Positions 20,101 through 27,464 of a DNA stretch of 64,000 nucleotides are shown piece after piece (the stretch's first letter is position 1; each line of letters starts with the position of its first letter). Position numbers and translations under genes: made by a program. This stretch comes from Dechloromonas hortensis (GTDB taxonomy: Bacteria > Pseudomonadota > Gammaproteobacteria > Burkholderiales > Rhodocyclaceae), in the NCBI RefSeq assembly GCF_009469765.1, contig NZ_SSSQ01000007.1:124001-188000 (forward strand). The letters run 5' to 3'. A model generated the notes under the pieces. That model ran no database searches. It was not told the origin of the DNA and saw only the letters and a list, made by a program, of their open reading frames with translations.

Positions 20101-20201
20101 CCGGGTCGGCCGTGCTGCCGCAGGTGGCACAGTCGGCCGCCTGGTTTGCCGGCGAATCGGGGCCGCTGCCGCCGGCCGTCATCCTGGGGGCGCACGCATG
20201 A
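17163..20201 (+). CDS. dabA: DabA-type inorganic carbon uptake subunit (DUF2309)
   Basis: 1012 residues. DUF2309/UPF0753 proteins (DabA, MpsB) have a beta-carbonic-anhydrase-like zinc site and pair with a NuoL-like protein to accumulate bicarbonate. The expected zinc and catalytic residues are present: Cys489 and Asp491 in IMCMDDREE, His679 in LLGHGS and Cys694 in YDCGAC. The His-to-Cys interval is 15 residues, as in characterised DabA. It is cytoplasmic or membrane-peripheral. The gene is inserted between two membrane-subunit genes with a 1-base gap before it and a 4-base overlap after it. Vectorial CO2 hydration is inferred from the family. Confidence 0.93.
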   Translation: MAGDLDDLPIRERLQHWVEHLCHILPAQAPIRDFVHHNTLHGFQHLPFPEALAAARRLSGAQVYWSEANFQAAYAAGRIGPADLQAALDDAGLAGLDTEVIRGLHRRDILAASLLEPLTPPTANREAWAERETGGLPDPIFAISSTLTAGIAQDVPTSWEVAALARWNALCGRVGRDWTLRSLLEYLSGEDVLEKVRSSLQRHLAAHLDLGVAAWRNPAQGQGFFAAWRASAGQDLAWEIDDLHSVREEIVHLPEQAIDVLVDELGRLLPDQQLWPGYLERLALEQPGWAGMFLWRDRHPEGGDGTNVAMLDYLAVRVLLERLLCEDLIRRLTGVAMGFDELRGYFTSELAEFAVRDALRRGELNEELQHRAARLLEPDEHAPVDDAAWAALAASIAASRQATAPAVAARRLAGLLGQLALTPAEAAGLSPDDAVVLLAVADSLDELARGQVWLLAYERHYREQLFAALTANQSRQYSPPIPSAQIIMCMDDREEGTRRHIEEIAPDIATYGAAGFFGVPIYWQGLDDADKTALCPVVVQPTHLVRETAAPGAEAALASHAARREKRLRWRERLYQSTRRSALGGPLLSSLAAVPALAALTATTLAPGWFGEALQRWRRGYEGPVASRLALNAASGEAGTPSAPQAGFSDAEQVDRVAAFLRMIGLRGGFAPLVLLLGHGSGSRNNPHLSAYDCGACSGRHGGPNARVFATMANRPEVRRGLAERGLCIPENTWFVAAEHNTCDDTIAWYDLDGVPEPLQAALDKLLQQLSEACRAHAAERCRRLASAPFKPSPWQARQHVVGRGHDISQARPELGHATNAAAFIGRRQMSRGLFLDRRVFLISYDPTRDDDGGIVENILLAAGPVGAGIALEYYFSTVDNERFGCGSKITHNITGLFGVMEGADSDLRTGLPWQMVEIHEPMRLLVVVEQTPAVLTAILQRQPPLQELIDNAWIVLASKCPFTAGIALYCPRRGWLPWSGSAVLPQVAQSAAWFAGESGPLPPAVILGAHA

Positions 20202-21724
20202 ATCCGCTGTTGCACAGTCTGTCCGACGCCATCTGGCTGGTCCCGGCCCTGCCGCTGCTCGCCGTCGTCGTCACCGCCGCCCGCGTCCTGCTTGGGCGGG
20301 CGGTCGGCGATGCGGCCGAGCCGCTCACCGCCCACCTCGCCTCGCTCGCCGCCTTCGCCGGTCTCGTCTTGCTGCTGGCGATCGATGGCCTGGCGCTGGC
20401 GCACGGTGCGCCAGGCCATCGCCGCCTCGGCCACTGGTTCGGCAGTGGCAACTGGGAGGCGACCTTCTCCTTCCTGCTCGACCCGCTGTCGCTGAGCATC
20501 AGTACGCTGACGGCGCTGATCGGCTGGCTGGTCATCCGTTTTTCGGCCAATTACCTGCATCGTGAGGCCGGTTTTCACCGTTTCTTCATCGCGCTCTCCT
20601 TCTTCCTGGCCGGCATCCAGCTCGTACTGCTCGCCGGCAACGGCTTGCTCGCCTTCGTCGGCTGGGAGATGTGCGGTGTTTCCTCCTTCCTGCTCATCGG
20701 CTACGCCTGGCAGCGCCCGGTGGCGACCGGCAATGCGCTGTTCGCCTTCATCACCAATCGCGGTGGCGATGCCGGCTTTTTGCTGGCGCTCGGGCTGGCC
20801 GCCGCCTGGTTGGGCGGTTTCGAATGGACGGCGCTGTCCAGGGCTTCGCAGATCAGCGTGGTGAACGACCGTTTGCTGGTCATCGGCTTTGTCATCGCGG
20901 CCCTCGCCAAGTCGGCGCAACTGCCGTTCACGCCGTGGATTACCCGGGCGCTGGAAGGGCCGACGCCGTCCTCGGCCATTTTCTACGGCGCGGTGATGGT
21001 CCATGCCGGGGTTTATCTGCTGCTCCGCCTGGAGCCGCTGTTGCTGCAGGTGCCCGACGTGATGTTCGGGCTGGTCCTGGCCGGGGCGCTGACCGCGCTC
21101 TACGCCTGGCTGTGCGGCCTGGTGCAGAGCGACGTCAAGTCGGCGCTGGTCTTCGCCACAGTGTTCCAGGTGGCGCTGATGTTCGTCGAAATCGGCCTCG
21201 GCTGGACGACGCTGGCCCTCGTCCATCTCTGCCTGCATGCCGCCTGGCGGGCCTGGCACTTCCTGCTCGCGCCGTCCTGGCTGGTGCTGACCCGGCAGCG
21301 GCCGCCGCCACCGCCGGCCTGGCTGTGCCGCAGCCAGTTGTTGTACACGGCGGCGCTGCAGCGATTCTGGCTCGACAAGCTGAGCGAGATCCTGCTCGTC
21401 AAGCCGACCGTCTCCTTCGCCCGCGACGTGCGGGGCCTGGAGGAGCATTTCATCGACCATGCCATCGGCCAGCCGGGGCAGGGCCAGGCGGTCCATGCCG
21501 AGCGGCCGCTGGTGCTTGCCGACGGCTTGCCGGGCCGGGCGCTGGCCGCCGTCTCGGACGCCCTGCAGCGGATCGAGAACCGCCTGCTGCTGCGCGGCCG
21601 CGGCGGTACGGCGGAAAAGCTGCTGCACCGGCTGGGCAGCTATCTGCGCACGCTGGAAGGCCTGCTCGAACAGCCGCGCTATTTGATGATGGCGGTGATG
21701 GCGACTTTTGTGGTGATCCTGTGA
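20198..21724 (+). CDS. dabB: NuoL-like membrane subunit, DabB type
   Basis: 508 residues. The start overlaps the dabA stop (ATGA). It is the most NuoL-like of the four membrane subunits: VGWEMCGVSSFLLIG in helix 5, AKSAQLPF with the conserved Lys, then EGPTPSSAIFYGAVMVHAGVYL, and KSALVFATVFQ. Its length fits DabB/MpsA, the partner of DabA, rather than the longer NuoL with its lateral helix. It is expected to let protons or sodium ions flow inward and drive DabA. The identification rests on adjacency and NuoL resemblance. Confidence 0.88.
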   Translation: MNPLLHSLSDAIWLVPALPLLAVVVTAARVLLGRAVGDAAEPLTAHLASLAAFAGLVLLLAIDGLALAHGAPGHRRLGHWFGSGNWEATFSFLLDPLSLSISTLTALIGWLVIRFSANYLHREAGFHRFFIALSFFLAGIQLVLLAGNGLLAFVGWEMCGVSSFLLIGYAWQRPVATGNALFAFITNRGGDAGFLLALGLAAAWLGGFEWTALSRASQISVVNDRLLVIGFVIAALAKSAQLPFTPWITRALEGPTPSSAIFYGAVMVHAGVYLLLRLEPLLLQVPDVMFGLVLAGALTALYAWLCGLVQSDVKSALVFATVFQVALMFVEIGLGWTTLALVHLCLHAAWRAWHFLLAPSWLVLTRQRPPPPPAWLCRSQLLYTAALQRFWLDKLSEILLVKPTVSFARDVRGLEEHFIDHAIGQPGQGQAVHAERPLVLADGLPGRALAAVSDALQRIENRLLLRGRGGTAEKLLHRLGSYLRTLEGLLEQPRYLMMAVMATFVVIL

Positions 21725-23235
21725 TGAACGGCACGCTCGGCAGCCTCAGCGAAGTTTTCTGGTACGAACAGGCCGGCCTGCCCTTGCTGCTGCTCCTGCA
21801 ATTGCTGCCGCTGTTCGGCGCCGCCGTGGTTTTTGCCTTCAAGGAGCGGTCGACCGCAGTCCTCGCCGGCAAGCTCTTCGCGCTGGCCGAACTGCTGCTC
21901 GCCATTGTCGTCGTCAGCCGTCTCCAGCCGACCAGTGCCGCCCTGCAACTGGCCGAGCGCTTCGCACCGCTGGCCTACCATGTCGGGGTCGATGGGGTCA
22001 GCCTGATCTTCGTGCTGGTTGCCGCCTTGCTGACGTTCCTGATGACGCTGTACGGCATGAGCCGCGGCATGATCTCGCCGGGCCGGCTGTTCGCCGTGCT
22101 GCTGCTGGCCGAGGCCGGCCTGGTCGGGATGCTGGTGACGCTCAATGTCGCCTGGTTTGCCGCCTTTTCGGCGCTGGAATTGTGGGCGGTCGTCTATCTG
22201 CTCCGGCGCTGGGCCTCGTCGCATGCCGAAACCCAGGCCCTGGCGCGCTTCGTTCAGTACCAGGCTTTCGGCTGGGGGCTGTTTGCCGCCGGCTGCGTCG
22301 TGCTCGGCTGGGGGCATGCCGAAGCGCATGCCGGACGCTGGAGTTTCGACCTGTTCGATCTGATCGGCGCGGTGCCGGTCGGCAAGTTCCAGACGGCGGC
22401 CTTCTACCTGCTGTTTTACGGGCTGGCCGTGCGCACGCCGCTCTTTCCGCTGCACGGCTGGCTGCCGAACATGGCGCAGCACGGCCTGATCGCCGTCGCC
22501 CCGGCGCTGATGGTCGGCGTCAAGGTCGGCATCTACGGCATGTTCCGCTTCGTGCTTCCGCTGACCCCGGTCGCCGTCGAGTACTGGCAGCCTTACGTCG
22601 TCGGCTTTGCCGGGGCCGGTGTTTTCTTCACCGCGGCGCTTGCTTTCCAGCAGACCAACCTGCGCCGCCTGCTTGCCTTTGCCGTGGTCAGCCACACCAG
22701 CCTGCTGGTGATTGGCGTGTTCAGTCTGCACGAAGCCGGCATTCAGGGGGCGATGTTGCTCGCTGCCAATTTTGGCTTGGCGGCGACCGGCATGTGGTTC
22801 ATCGTTGGCTTCGTTTTCCGCCGTACCGGGACGACCGAGTTGCACGAACTGTCCGGCCTCTTCGAGCGCATTCCCTTCCTCGCCATCGCCTTTCTCGGCT
22901 TTGGCCTGGCCATTGTCGGCATGCCCGGCACGCCGGGTTTCGACGCTGCCCATCTGATCCTTGAGGCGGCCATCGACCAGTTCGGCGCCCTGCTCACGGT
23001 GGCGACCGCGCTCGGCAACGTTGCCGCCGCCGGCTTCCTGCTCTGGGCCTTCCAGCGGGCCTTCCTGTCGCAGGCAAAAAGCGGTGCCTACGATGTGGAC
23101 CGCACGCTGCCCATGGAATATGTCGTCTGCGGTATCGCGCTGGCCGCCATGCTGGCCATCGGCTTCTTCACCGAACCCTGGCTGCATCTGACCGAAAGCG
23201 CCAGCCAGGCGGCGGCCGCGAGGTTTGTCCGATGA
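21724..23235 (+). CDS. Divergent NuoM-like membrane subunit (third of four)
   Basis: 503 residues. Its ATG overlaps the previous stop by one base. It shares the antiporter fold with [10 protein letters not shown] and VGVKVGIYGMFRF, but the Lys of the broken helix 7 is replaced by Arg237 in AVRTPLFPL, and helix 5 reads FSALELWA instead of FWE. This subunit may therefore have weakened or altered ion conduction, or act structurally. It is not a duplicate of its neighbours; sequence similarity is limited to the core motifs. Confidence 0.82.
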   Translation: MNGTLGSLSEVFWYEQAGLPLLLLLQLLPLFGAAVVFAFKERSTAVLAGKLFALAELLLAIVVVSRLQPTSAALQLAERFAPLAYHVGVDGVSLIFVLVAALLTFLMTLYGMSRGMISPGRLFAVLLLAEAGLVGMLVTLNVAWFAAFSALELWAVVYLLRRWASSHAETQALARFVQYQAFGWGLFAAGCVVLGWGHAEAHAGRWSFDLFDLIGAVPVGKFQTAAFYLLFYGLAVRTPLFPLHGWLPNMAQHGLIAVAPALMVGVKVGIYGMFRFVLPLTPVAVEYWQPYVVGFAGAGVFFTAALAFQQTNLRRLLAFAVVSHTSLLVIGVFSLHEAGIQGAMLLAANFGLAATGMWFIVGFVFRRTGTTELHELSGLFERIPFLAIAFLGFGLAIVGMPGTPGFDAAHLILEAAIDQFGALLTVATALGNVAAAGFLLWAFQRAFLSQAKSGAYDVDRTLPMEYVVCGIALAAMLAIGFFTEPWLHLTESASQAAAARFVR

Positions 23236-24689
23236 AACTGCCGCTGCTCTCGCTGCTCGTTTTCCTGCCCCTGTTTGGCGCCGGCCTGCTCTGGTTGCTG
23301 CCGGCCCGCGCCGCCCGCTGGCTGACGGCGGCGAGCATGCTGGCGACGCTGGCGCTCGGCGTGGCGGCGCTGGTCGCCTACCAACCGGCCGGGGCGCGCT
23401 TCCAGTTGCTCGAACAGGCGAGTTGGATTGCCAGCCTGAACGTGCATTACCGGCTCGGCGTCGATGGCCTGTCCATCCTCTTCCTGCCGGCCACCGCCTT
23501 GCTCTTCCTCGGTTCGCTGGTCGCCTGCTGGAATGTCGTGCAGACCTCGGCCCGGCTGCATTACAGCCTGTTGCTGCTGTTGCAGACGGCGATGCTCGGC
23601 ATCTTTTGCGCCCTCGACACCGTGCTTTTCTTCGTCTTCTGGGAACTGACGCTGGTGCCGCTCTACTTCCTGCTCGGCCGCTGGGGTGTCAGTAGCAGCA
23701 GCCCGCAGGCAGCGGCGCGCTATTTCCTGCTCATGCTGGCCGGCGGCATCCCGCTGCTGCTCGCTTTCGTCCTGCTCGCCGCCAGCCAGCCTGTGCCGAC
23801 CTTCGACCTGACCGTGCTGCTCGACGCCCAGCTGCCGCGCTCCACGCAGACGGCGGTATTCCTGCTCTGCCTGCTCGGTTTCGGCATCAAGGTGCCGCTG
23901 GTGCCGATGCATACCTGGTTGCCGCAGTTCGCGCTGGCCGCGCCGGGCTCGCTGACTGCCCTGCTGCTCGGCCTCAAGCTCGGTGCTTTCGGCCTGATCC
24001 GCTTTGCCGTGCCACTGGCTCCGGCCGCGGCGCAGGACATGCACTGGCTGCTGGCCGGCCTCGGCACCGTCGCCATCCTCTACGGCGCGGTCGGCATGCT
24101 GGCCCAGACCAATCTGCGGGTCGGCCTGGCCTACGCCAGCATCTGCCACGTCGGCCTGGCCGTGCTCGGCCTGGCGTCCTTCACGGCGCAGGGTACGCAG
24201 GGCGCGGTGTCGCTGCTGCTCAGTTTTTCGGTGGCGACCGGCGGCGCTTTCCTGCTTCTCGAATTCCTCCGTCAGCGGACCGGTTCGACCGACATCCATG
24301 CCCTGGGCGGCGCCGCCAAAACCATGCCGCTGCTTGCCACCGGCTTCCTGATCTGCGGCCTGGCCGGGGTCGGCATGCCGGGGACCAGCAGTTTTCCCGG
24401 CGAGTTCCTGTTGATCATCGCCGCGCTGCACAGCCATACCGGGGCCGGCATGGCGGCGCTGTTTGGCCTGTCGATCGCGGCCGGCGGCTTCCTGGCACTT
24501 TATCGCAAGGCCTTCTTCGGTCCGGTGACGCGGCCGGAAGTGAGCCAGGCGCAGGATCTGCGGCCGCGCGAATGGGCCGTGCTGGTGGCGCTGATCGTGA
24601 TGATCGTGGCGATCGGCATTTACCCGGGGCCGTGGATCGAGATCGTCCGCCCGGCCGCCGAGGCCTGGGCGGCCGGGCTGGGGCGTTGA
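23232..24689 (+). CDS. NuoM-like membrane subunit (fourth), end of DAB-type operon
   Basis: 485 residues; ATGA overlap with the previous gene. The conserved motifs VFWELTLVPLYFLLG, IKVPLVPMHTWLP and LGLKLGAFGLIR keep the ion-path Glu and both Lys. It is closest in style to NuoM. It closes a five-gene operon in which every junction is an overlap or a 1-base gap, so equimolar synthesis is likely. A GC-rich hairpin (24693-24710) follows the stop. Confidence 0.85.
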   Translation: MKLPLLSLLVFLPLFGAGLLWLLPARAARWLTAASMLATLALGVAALVAYQPAGARFQLLEQASWIASLNVHYRLGVDGLSILFLPATALLFLGSLVACWNVVQTSARLHYSLLLLLQTAMLGIFCALDTVLFFVFWELTLVPLYFLLGRWGVSSSSPQAAARYFLLMLAGGIPLLLAFVLLAASQPVPTFDLTVLLDAQLPRSTQTAVFLLCLLGFGIKVPLVPMHTWLPQFALAAPGSLTALLLGLKLGAFGLIRFAVPLAPAAAQDMHWLLAGLGTVAILYGAVGMLAQTNLRVGLAYASICHVGLAVLGLASFTAQGTQGAVSLLLSFSVATGGAFLLLEFLRQRTGSTDIHALGGAAKTMPLLATGFLICGLAGVGMPGTSSFPGEFLLIIAALHSHTGAGMAALFGLSIAAGGFLALYRKAFFGPVTRPEVSQAQDLRPREWAVLVALIVMIVAIGIYPGPWIEIVRPAAEAWAAGLGR

Positions 24690-24726
24690 GACGGCGGGGC
24701 GTCGCCCGCCGCGGGTTGTTGCTGCT

Positions 24727-25068
24727 TTAGACCTTCTTGACGAATTCCGTCTTCAACTGCATGGCGCCGATGCCGTCGATCTTGCAGTCGATGTCGTGAT
24801 CGCCGTCGATCAGGCGGATGTTCTTGACCTTGGTGCCGACCTTGACGACCGACGACGAGCCCTTGATCTTCAGGTCCTTGATCACGGTGACGGTGTCGCC
24901 GTCCTGCAGCACATTGCCGTTGGCGTCCTTCCACACCTTGGCCTGCTCGGCGCTCTCGGCGCCGGCTTCCTTGCTCCATTCGTGGGCGCACTCCGGGCAG
25001 ACGTACATGCTGCCGTCTTCGTAGGTGAATTCAGAACTGCACTGCGGGCATTTCGGCAAATCGCTCAT
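24727..25068 (-). CDS. YjdM/PhnA-like zinc-ribbon protein
   Basis: 113 residues. An N-terminal zinc ribbon with CPQC and CPEC pairs (residues 8-27) leads to an SH3-like beta domain ([22 protein letters not shown]) ending KTEFVKKV. This matches the YjdM (formerly PhnA) family, historically linked to phosphonate use but without a proven role. No phn genes are nearby. It lies 12 bases downstream of the SulP transporter gene on the same strand and probably shares its transcript. Confidence 0.9.
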   Translation of the reverse strand: MSDLPKCPQCSSEFTYEDGSMYVCPECAHEWSKEAGAESAEQAKVWKDANGNVLQDGDTVTVIKDLKIKGSSSVVKVGTKVKNIRLIDGDHDIDCKIDGIGAMQLKTEFVKKV

Positions 25069-25080
25069 GGTTTTTCCTAG

Positions 25081-26772
25081 TTAGTAATCTTCTTCGCTGC
25101 CGCCCATCAGGTTGGGCAGCAGGATGTAGGCGCGCTGCAGGGCGGCCGCGAGGTCGGTGCAGACGTTGTCGTCGCCGAGGTGGTCGATGAAGCCGGAGCG
25201 GTAGAGCAGCGAGCCGGGTTGTGAGTTGAGGCCGCAGACGAGCAGCGTGCAGCCGCGCTTCTTCAATTTGTCGAGCAGGTTTTCCAGGCCTTCGAGGCCG
25301 GTGGTGTCGAGCTGGATCAGTTGCGTCATGTCGAGGATGACGACTTCCGGATGGCCGGCCGCCGGGTCGAGCAGCGCTTCCAGCTTATTGACGGCGCCGA
25401 AGAACAGCGAGCCGAACAGTTGCCAGGCGGCGACGCGCATCGAGCCGTCTGGGTAGAGGAATTGCGGTTCGCTGGCTTCTTCGCGCAAGTGGCGGCGCTC
25501 GACGCGGGTCAGTTCCGACATCCGGTAGATGAAGAACAGGCAGGCCAGCACCATGCCGAGCTCGACGGCGATGGTCAGGTCGAAGACGACGGTGACGAAG
25601 AATGTGGCGAGCAGGATGACCCGGTAGTTGTAGGAGTAGCGGCGCAGTTCCTTGAATTCGTGCCATTCGCCCATGTTGACCGCAACCACCATGACAATTG
25701 CCGACAAGGTGGCGAGCGGCACGTAGGCAGCAAGCGGCGCGGCGACCAGCACGATGCCGAGCAGGACCAGGGCGTGGATGATGCCGGCAATCGGCGTCCG
25801 GCCACCGGTCTTGACGTTGGTCGTGGTGCGGGCAATGGCGCCGGTCGCCGCGAAGCCGCCGAAGAGCGGGGCGACGATGTTGGCCAGGCCCTGGGCGATC
25901 AATTCCTGGTTGGGGTCGTGGCGGTCGTCGATCTGGCTGTCGGCGACGCGGGCCGAGAGCAGCGATTCGATGGCACCGAGCAGGGCGATGGTGATGGCCG
26001 GCGAAATCAGCTTGCCGAAATCGTGGATCGACAGGCTGGGCAAGCCGATGTCGGGTAGTTCCTGCGGAATGCCATTGAAGCGGCTGCCGATGGTTTCGAC
26101 CGGCAGATCGAACAGGTAAGCGACCAGCGTGCCGACGACCAGTACGGCGAGCGGCCCCGGGGCTCGGCGCAGCACGCCAACGTACTGGGCCAGCTTGTTG
26201 TAGAAAATCAGGAAGACGAAGCAGGCGCTGGCCAGGCCGAGCGTCGGCAGGTCCACGGTATGGGCGTGGGCGGCCAGCGTCTTGATGCGGAGAAAGAACT
26301 CGGCCGGCAGGTTGTCGATCTTCAGGCCGAAGAAATCCTTGAGCTGGGCGAGAAAAATGACGACGGCGATGCCGTTGGTGAAGCCGATGACGACGGTGAC
26401 CGGGATGAAGCGGATCAGCTGCCCCATGCGGGCGAAGCCCATGGCGAGCAGGAAGAGGCCGGCCAGGATGGTCGCCCCCATCAGGTTGGCGAAGCCGTGC
26501 ATGGCGACGATGCCGTAGATGATGGGAATGAAGGCGCCGGTCGGGCCGCCGATCTGCACCCGCGAGCCGCCGAACAGCGAGGTGATCAGGCCGGCGACGA
26601 TCGCCGTCCAGATGCCGGCCGTCGGCGAGCAGCCGGAGGCGATGGCGAAGGCCATGGCCAAGGGCAGGGCGAGTACGCCAACCGTGATGCCCGCCGCGAG
26701 ATCCTTGCCGAACTGCGCGCGGTCGTAGCTTGGCAGGCAATCCAGCAGCTTGGGGCGGAAGGCGATTTTCAT
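25081..26772 (-). CDS. SulP-family anion transporter with STAS domain
   Basis: 563 residues. The membrane domain (about 1-420) has the SulP signatures GLITSLFGGSRVQIGGPTG in shortened form and AIESLLSARVAD. A C-terminal STAS domain (about 440-550) has VVILDMTQLIQLDTTGLEGL; the usual phosphorylatable Ser is Thr. SulP proteins carry sulfate, bicarbonate or dicarboxylates. Convergent placement beside the DAB-type operon makes bicarbonate a reasonable guess, but sulfate cannot be excluded from sequence. It has a strong promoter. Confidence 0.9.
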   Translation of the reverse strand: MKIAFRPKLLDCLPSYDRAQFGKDLAAGITVGVLALPLAMAFAIASGCSPTAGIWTAIVAGLITSLFGGSRVQIGGPTGAFIPIIYGIVAMHGFANLMGATILAGLFLLAMGFARMGQLIRFIPVTVVIGFTNGIAVVIFLAQLKDFFGLKIDNLPAEFFLRIKTLAAHAHTVDLPTLGLASACFVFLIFYNKLAQYVGVLRRAPGPLAVLVVGTLVAYLFDLPVETIGSRFNGIPQELPDIGLPSLSIHDFGKLISPAITIALLGAIESLLSARVADSQIDDRHDPNQELIAQGLANIVAPLFGGFAATGAIARTTTNVKTGGRTPIAGIIHALVLLGIVLVAAPLAAYVPLATLSAIVMVVAVNMGEWHEFKELRRYSYNYRVILLATFFVTVVFDLTIAVELGMVLACLFFIYRMSELTRVERRHLREEASEPQFLYPDGSMRVAAWQLFGSLFFGAVNKLEALLDPAAGHPEVVILDMTQLIQLDTTGLEGLENLLDKLKKRGCTLLVCGLNSQPGSLLYRSGFIDHLGDDNVCTDLAAALQRAYILLPNLMGGSEEDY

Positions 26773-26799
26773 GGCGCACGCTCTCGGGAGAAGCGTTGG

Positions 26800-26827
26800 A
26801 TTATATGAGCAGGCGATTATTCGTCAA
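26800..26827 (-). promoter_or_regulatory. Sigma70 promoter of the SulP gene
   Basis: On the minus strand TTGACG (26827-26822) and a consensus TATAAT (26805-26800) are 16 bases apart, about 28 bases before the sulP start. Confidence 0.7.
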
Positions 26828-26847
26828 TGTTAATCATATGTTAACAT
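26827..26847. promoter_or_regulatory. Candidate ribbon-helix-helix operator, ATGTTAA repeats
   Basis: Two ATGTTAA copies at 26827-26833 and 26838-26844 are 11 bases apart, one helical turn. The second is part of the perfect palindrome ATGTTAACAT (26838-26847). The site abuts the -35 box of sulP and precedes the divergent RHH gene. Ribbon-helix-helix dimers bind this type of short tandem half-site. Confidence 0.45.
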
Positions 26848-26875
26848 GATGCAATCCGACTGATTGGAGGCCGCG

Positions 26876-27070
26876 ATGGAAAAGCGTACCGCCCGCCTGA
26901 CTCTTTTGATTGACCCGCAGAAAAAACAGATTTTCGAAGAAATTTGCGCGGCGCAGGACCTGACGCCGTCGCAGGTCGTGCGCAAGCTGATTCGTCAGTA
27001 CATCATCGACAATGCCGGCAGCCGCGAGCTGCCGGAGTGGCTGAAGGCAGCCGGCAAGGCCGGCGACTGA
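26876..27070 (+). CDS. Small ribbon-helix-helix (CopG/Arc-like) DNA-binding protein
   Basis: 64 residues from ATG 26876, with GGAGG 5 bases upstream. The N-terminal strand RTARLTLLIDP, the helix KKQIFEEICAAQDL, and TPSQVVRKLIRQYI fit the ribbon-helix-helix fold. Such proteins are transcriptional regulators or antitoxins. No toxin gene is adjacent: the next gene is a convergent membrane protein. Divergence from sulP and the repeats between them suggest it controls sulP and itself. Confidence 0.8.
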   Translation: MEKRTARLTLLIDPQKKQIFEEICAAQDLTPSQVVRKLIRQYIIDNAGSRELPEWLKAAGKAGD

Positions 27071-27409
27071 CTAGCTTTCGTCCGGCTCGGCCGGGGGCTT
27101 GGGGCGCACCTTGTCGGGGTGGTGGATGGCTATGTATTGGTCGTAGCGGGCCTGCATTTCCGGGCCCTGCTTGTGGATCTCGCGCAGGATGCGGGTGACC
27201 GCCCAGATCATGACGACGACACCGCCGGCGGTGCAGGCCACGGCTTCGGCGGTCGACGTCGGAAAATTGGCAAAAATGGCGCCTTTCTGGGCGGGGAACC
27301 AGCTGGCCCCGACACCGACGCAGGACAGACCGAAGACGTCGGCCATCGCGTAGAGAAATATCGGGCCGGTCAGGCGCGGGCGGGGCGGGCGAATCGGGTT
27401 ATTGAGCAT
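27071..27409 (-). CDS. Hypothetical two-helix membrane protein
   Basis: 112 residues. Two predicted membrane helices (about 15-36 and 54-78) are joined by a short loop (GASWFPAQKGAIFANFP) and followed by a charged tail rich in Lys, Pro and Glu. The stop abuts the convergent RHH gene. I do not recognise the family; the fold resembles small uncharacterised inner-membrane proteins of Rhodocyclales. Coding bias matches its neighbours. Confidence 0.6.
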   Translation of the reverse strand: MLNNPIRPPRPRLTGPIFLYAMADVFGLSCVGVGASWFPAQKGAIFANFPTSTAEAVACTAGGVVVMIWAVTRILREIHKQGPEMQARYDQYIAIHHPDKVRPKPPAEPDES

Positions 27410-27464
27410 GGGCGGTGGCTATAATGCGAGAAATTCCTATTTTGCCCGAAGAAGGTGCCGTCGT

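Noticed and set aside
15716..24689. NADH dehydrogenase (complex I) operon
   Set aside because: No nuoA-K peripheral or quinone-module genes are present, and a DUF2309 gene is embedded; the membrane subunits are of the antiporter family only.
26876..27409. Toxin-antitoxin pair of the RHH protein and the membrane protein
   Set aside because: The two genes are convergent, not an operon, and the membrane protein has two helices with a charged tail unlike known toxins.
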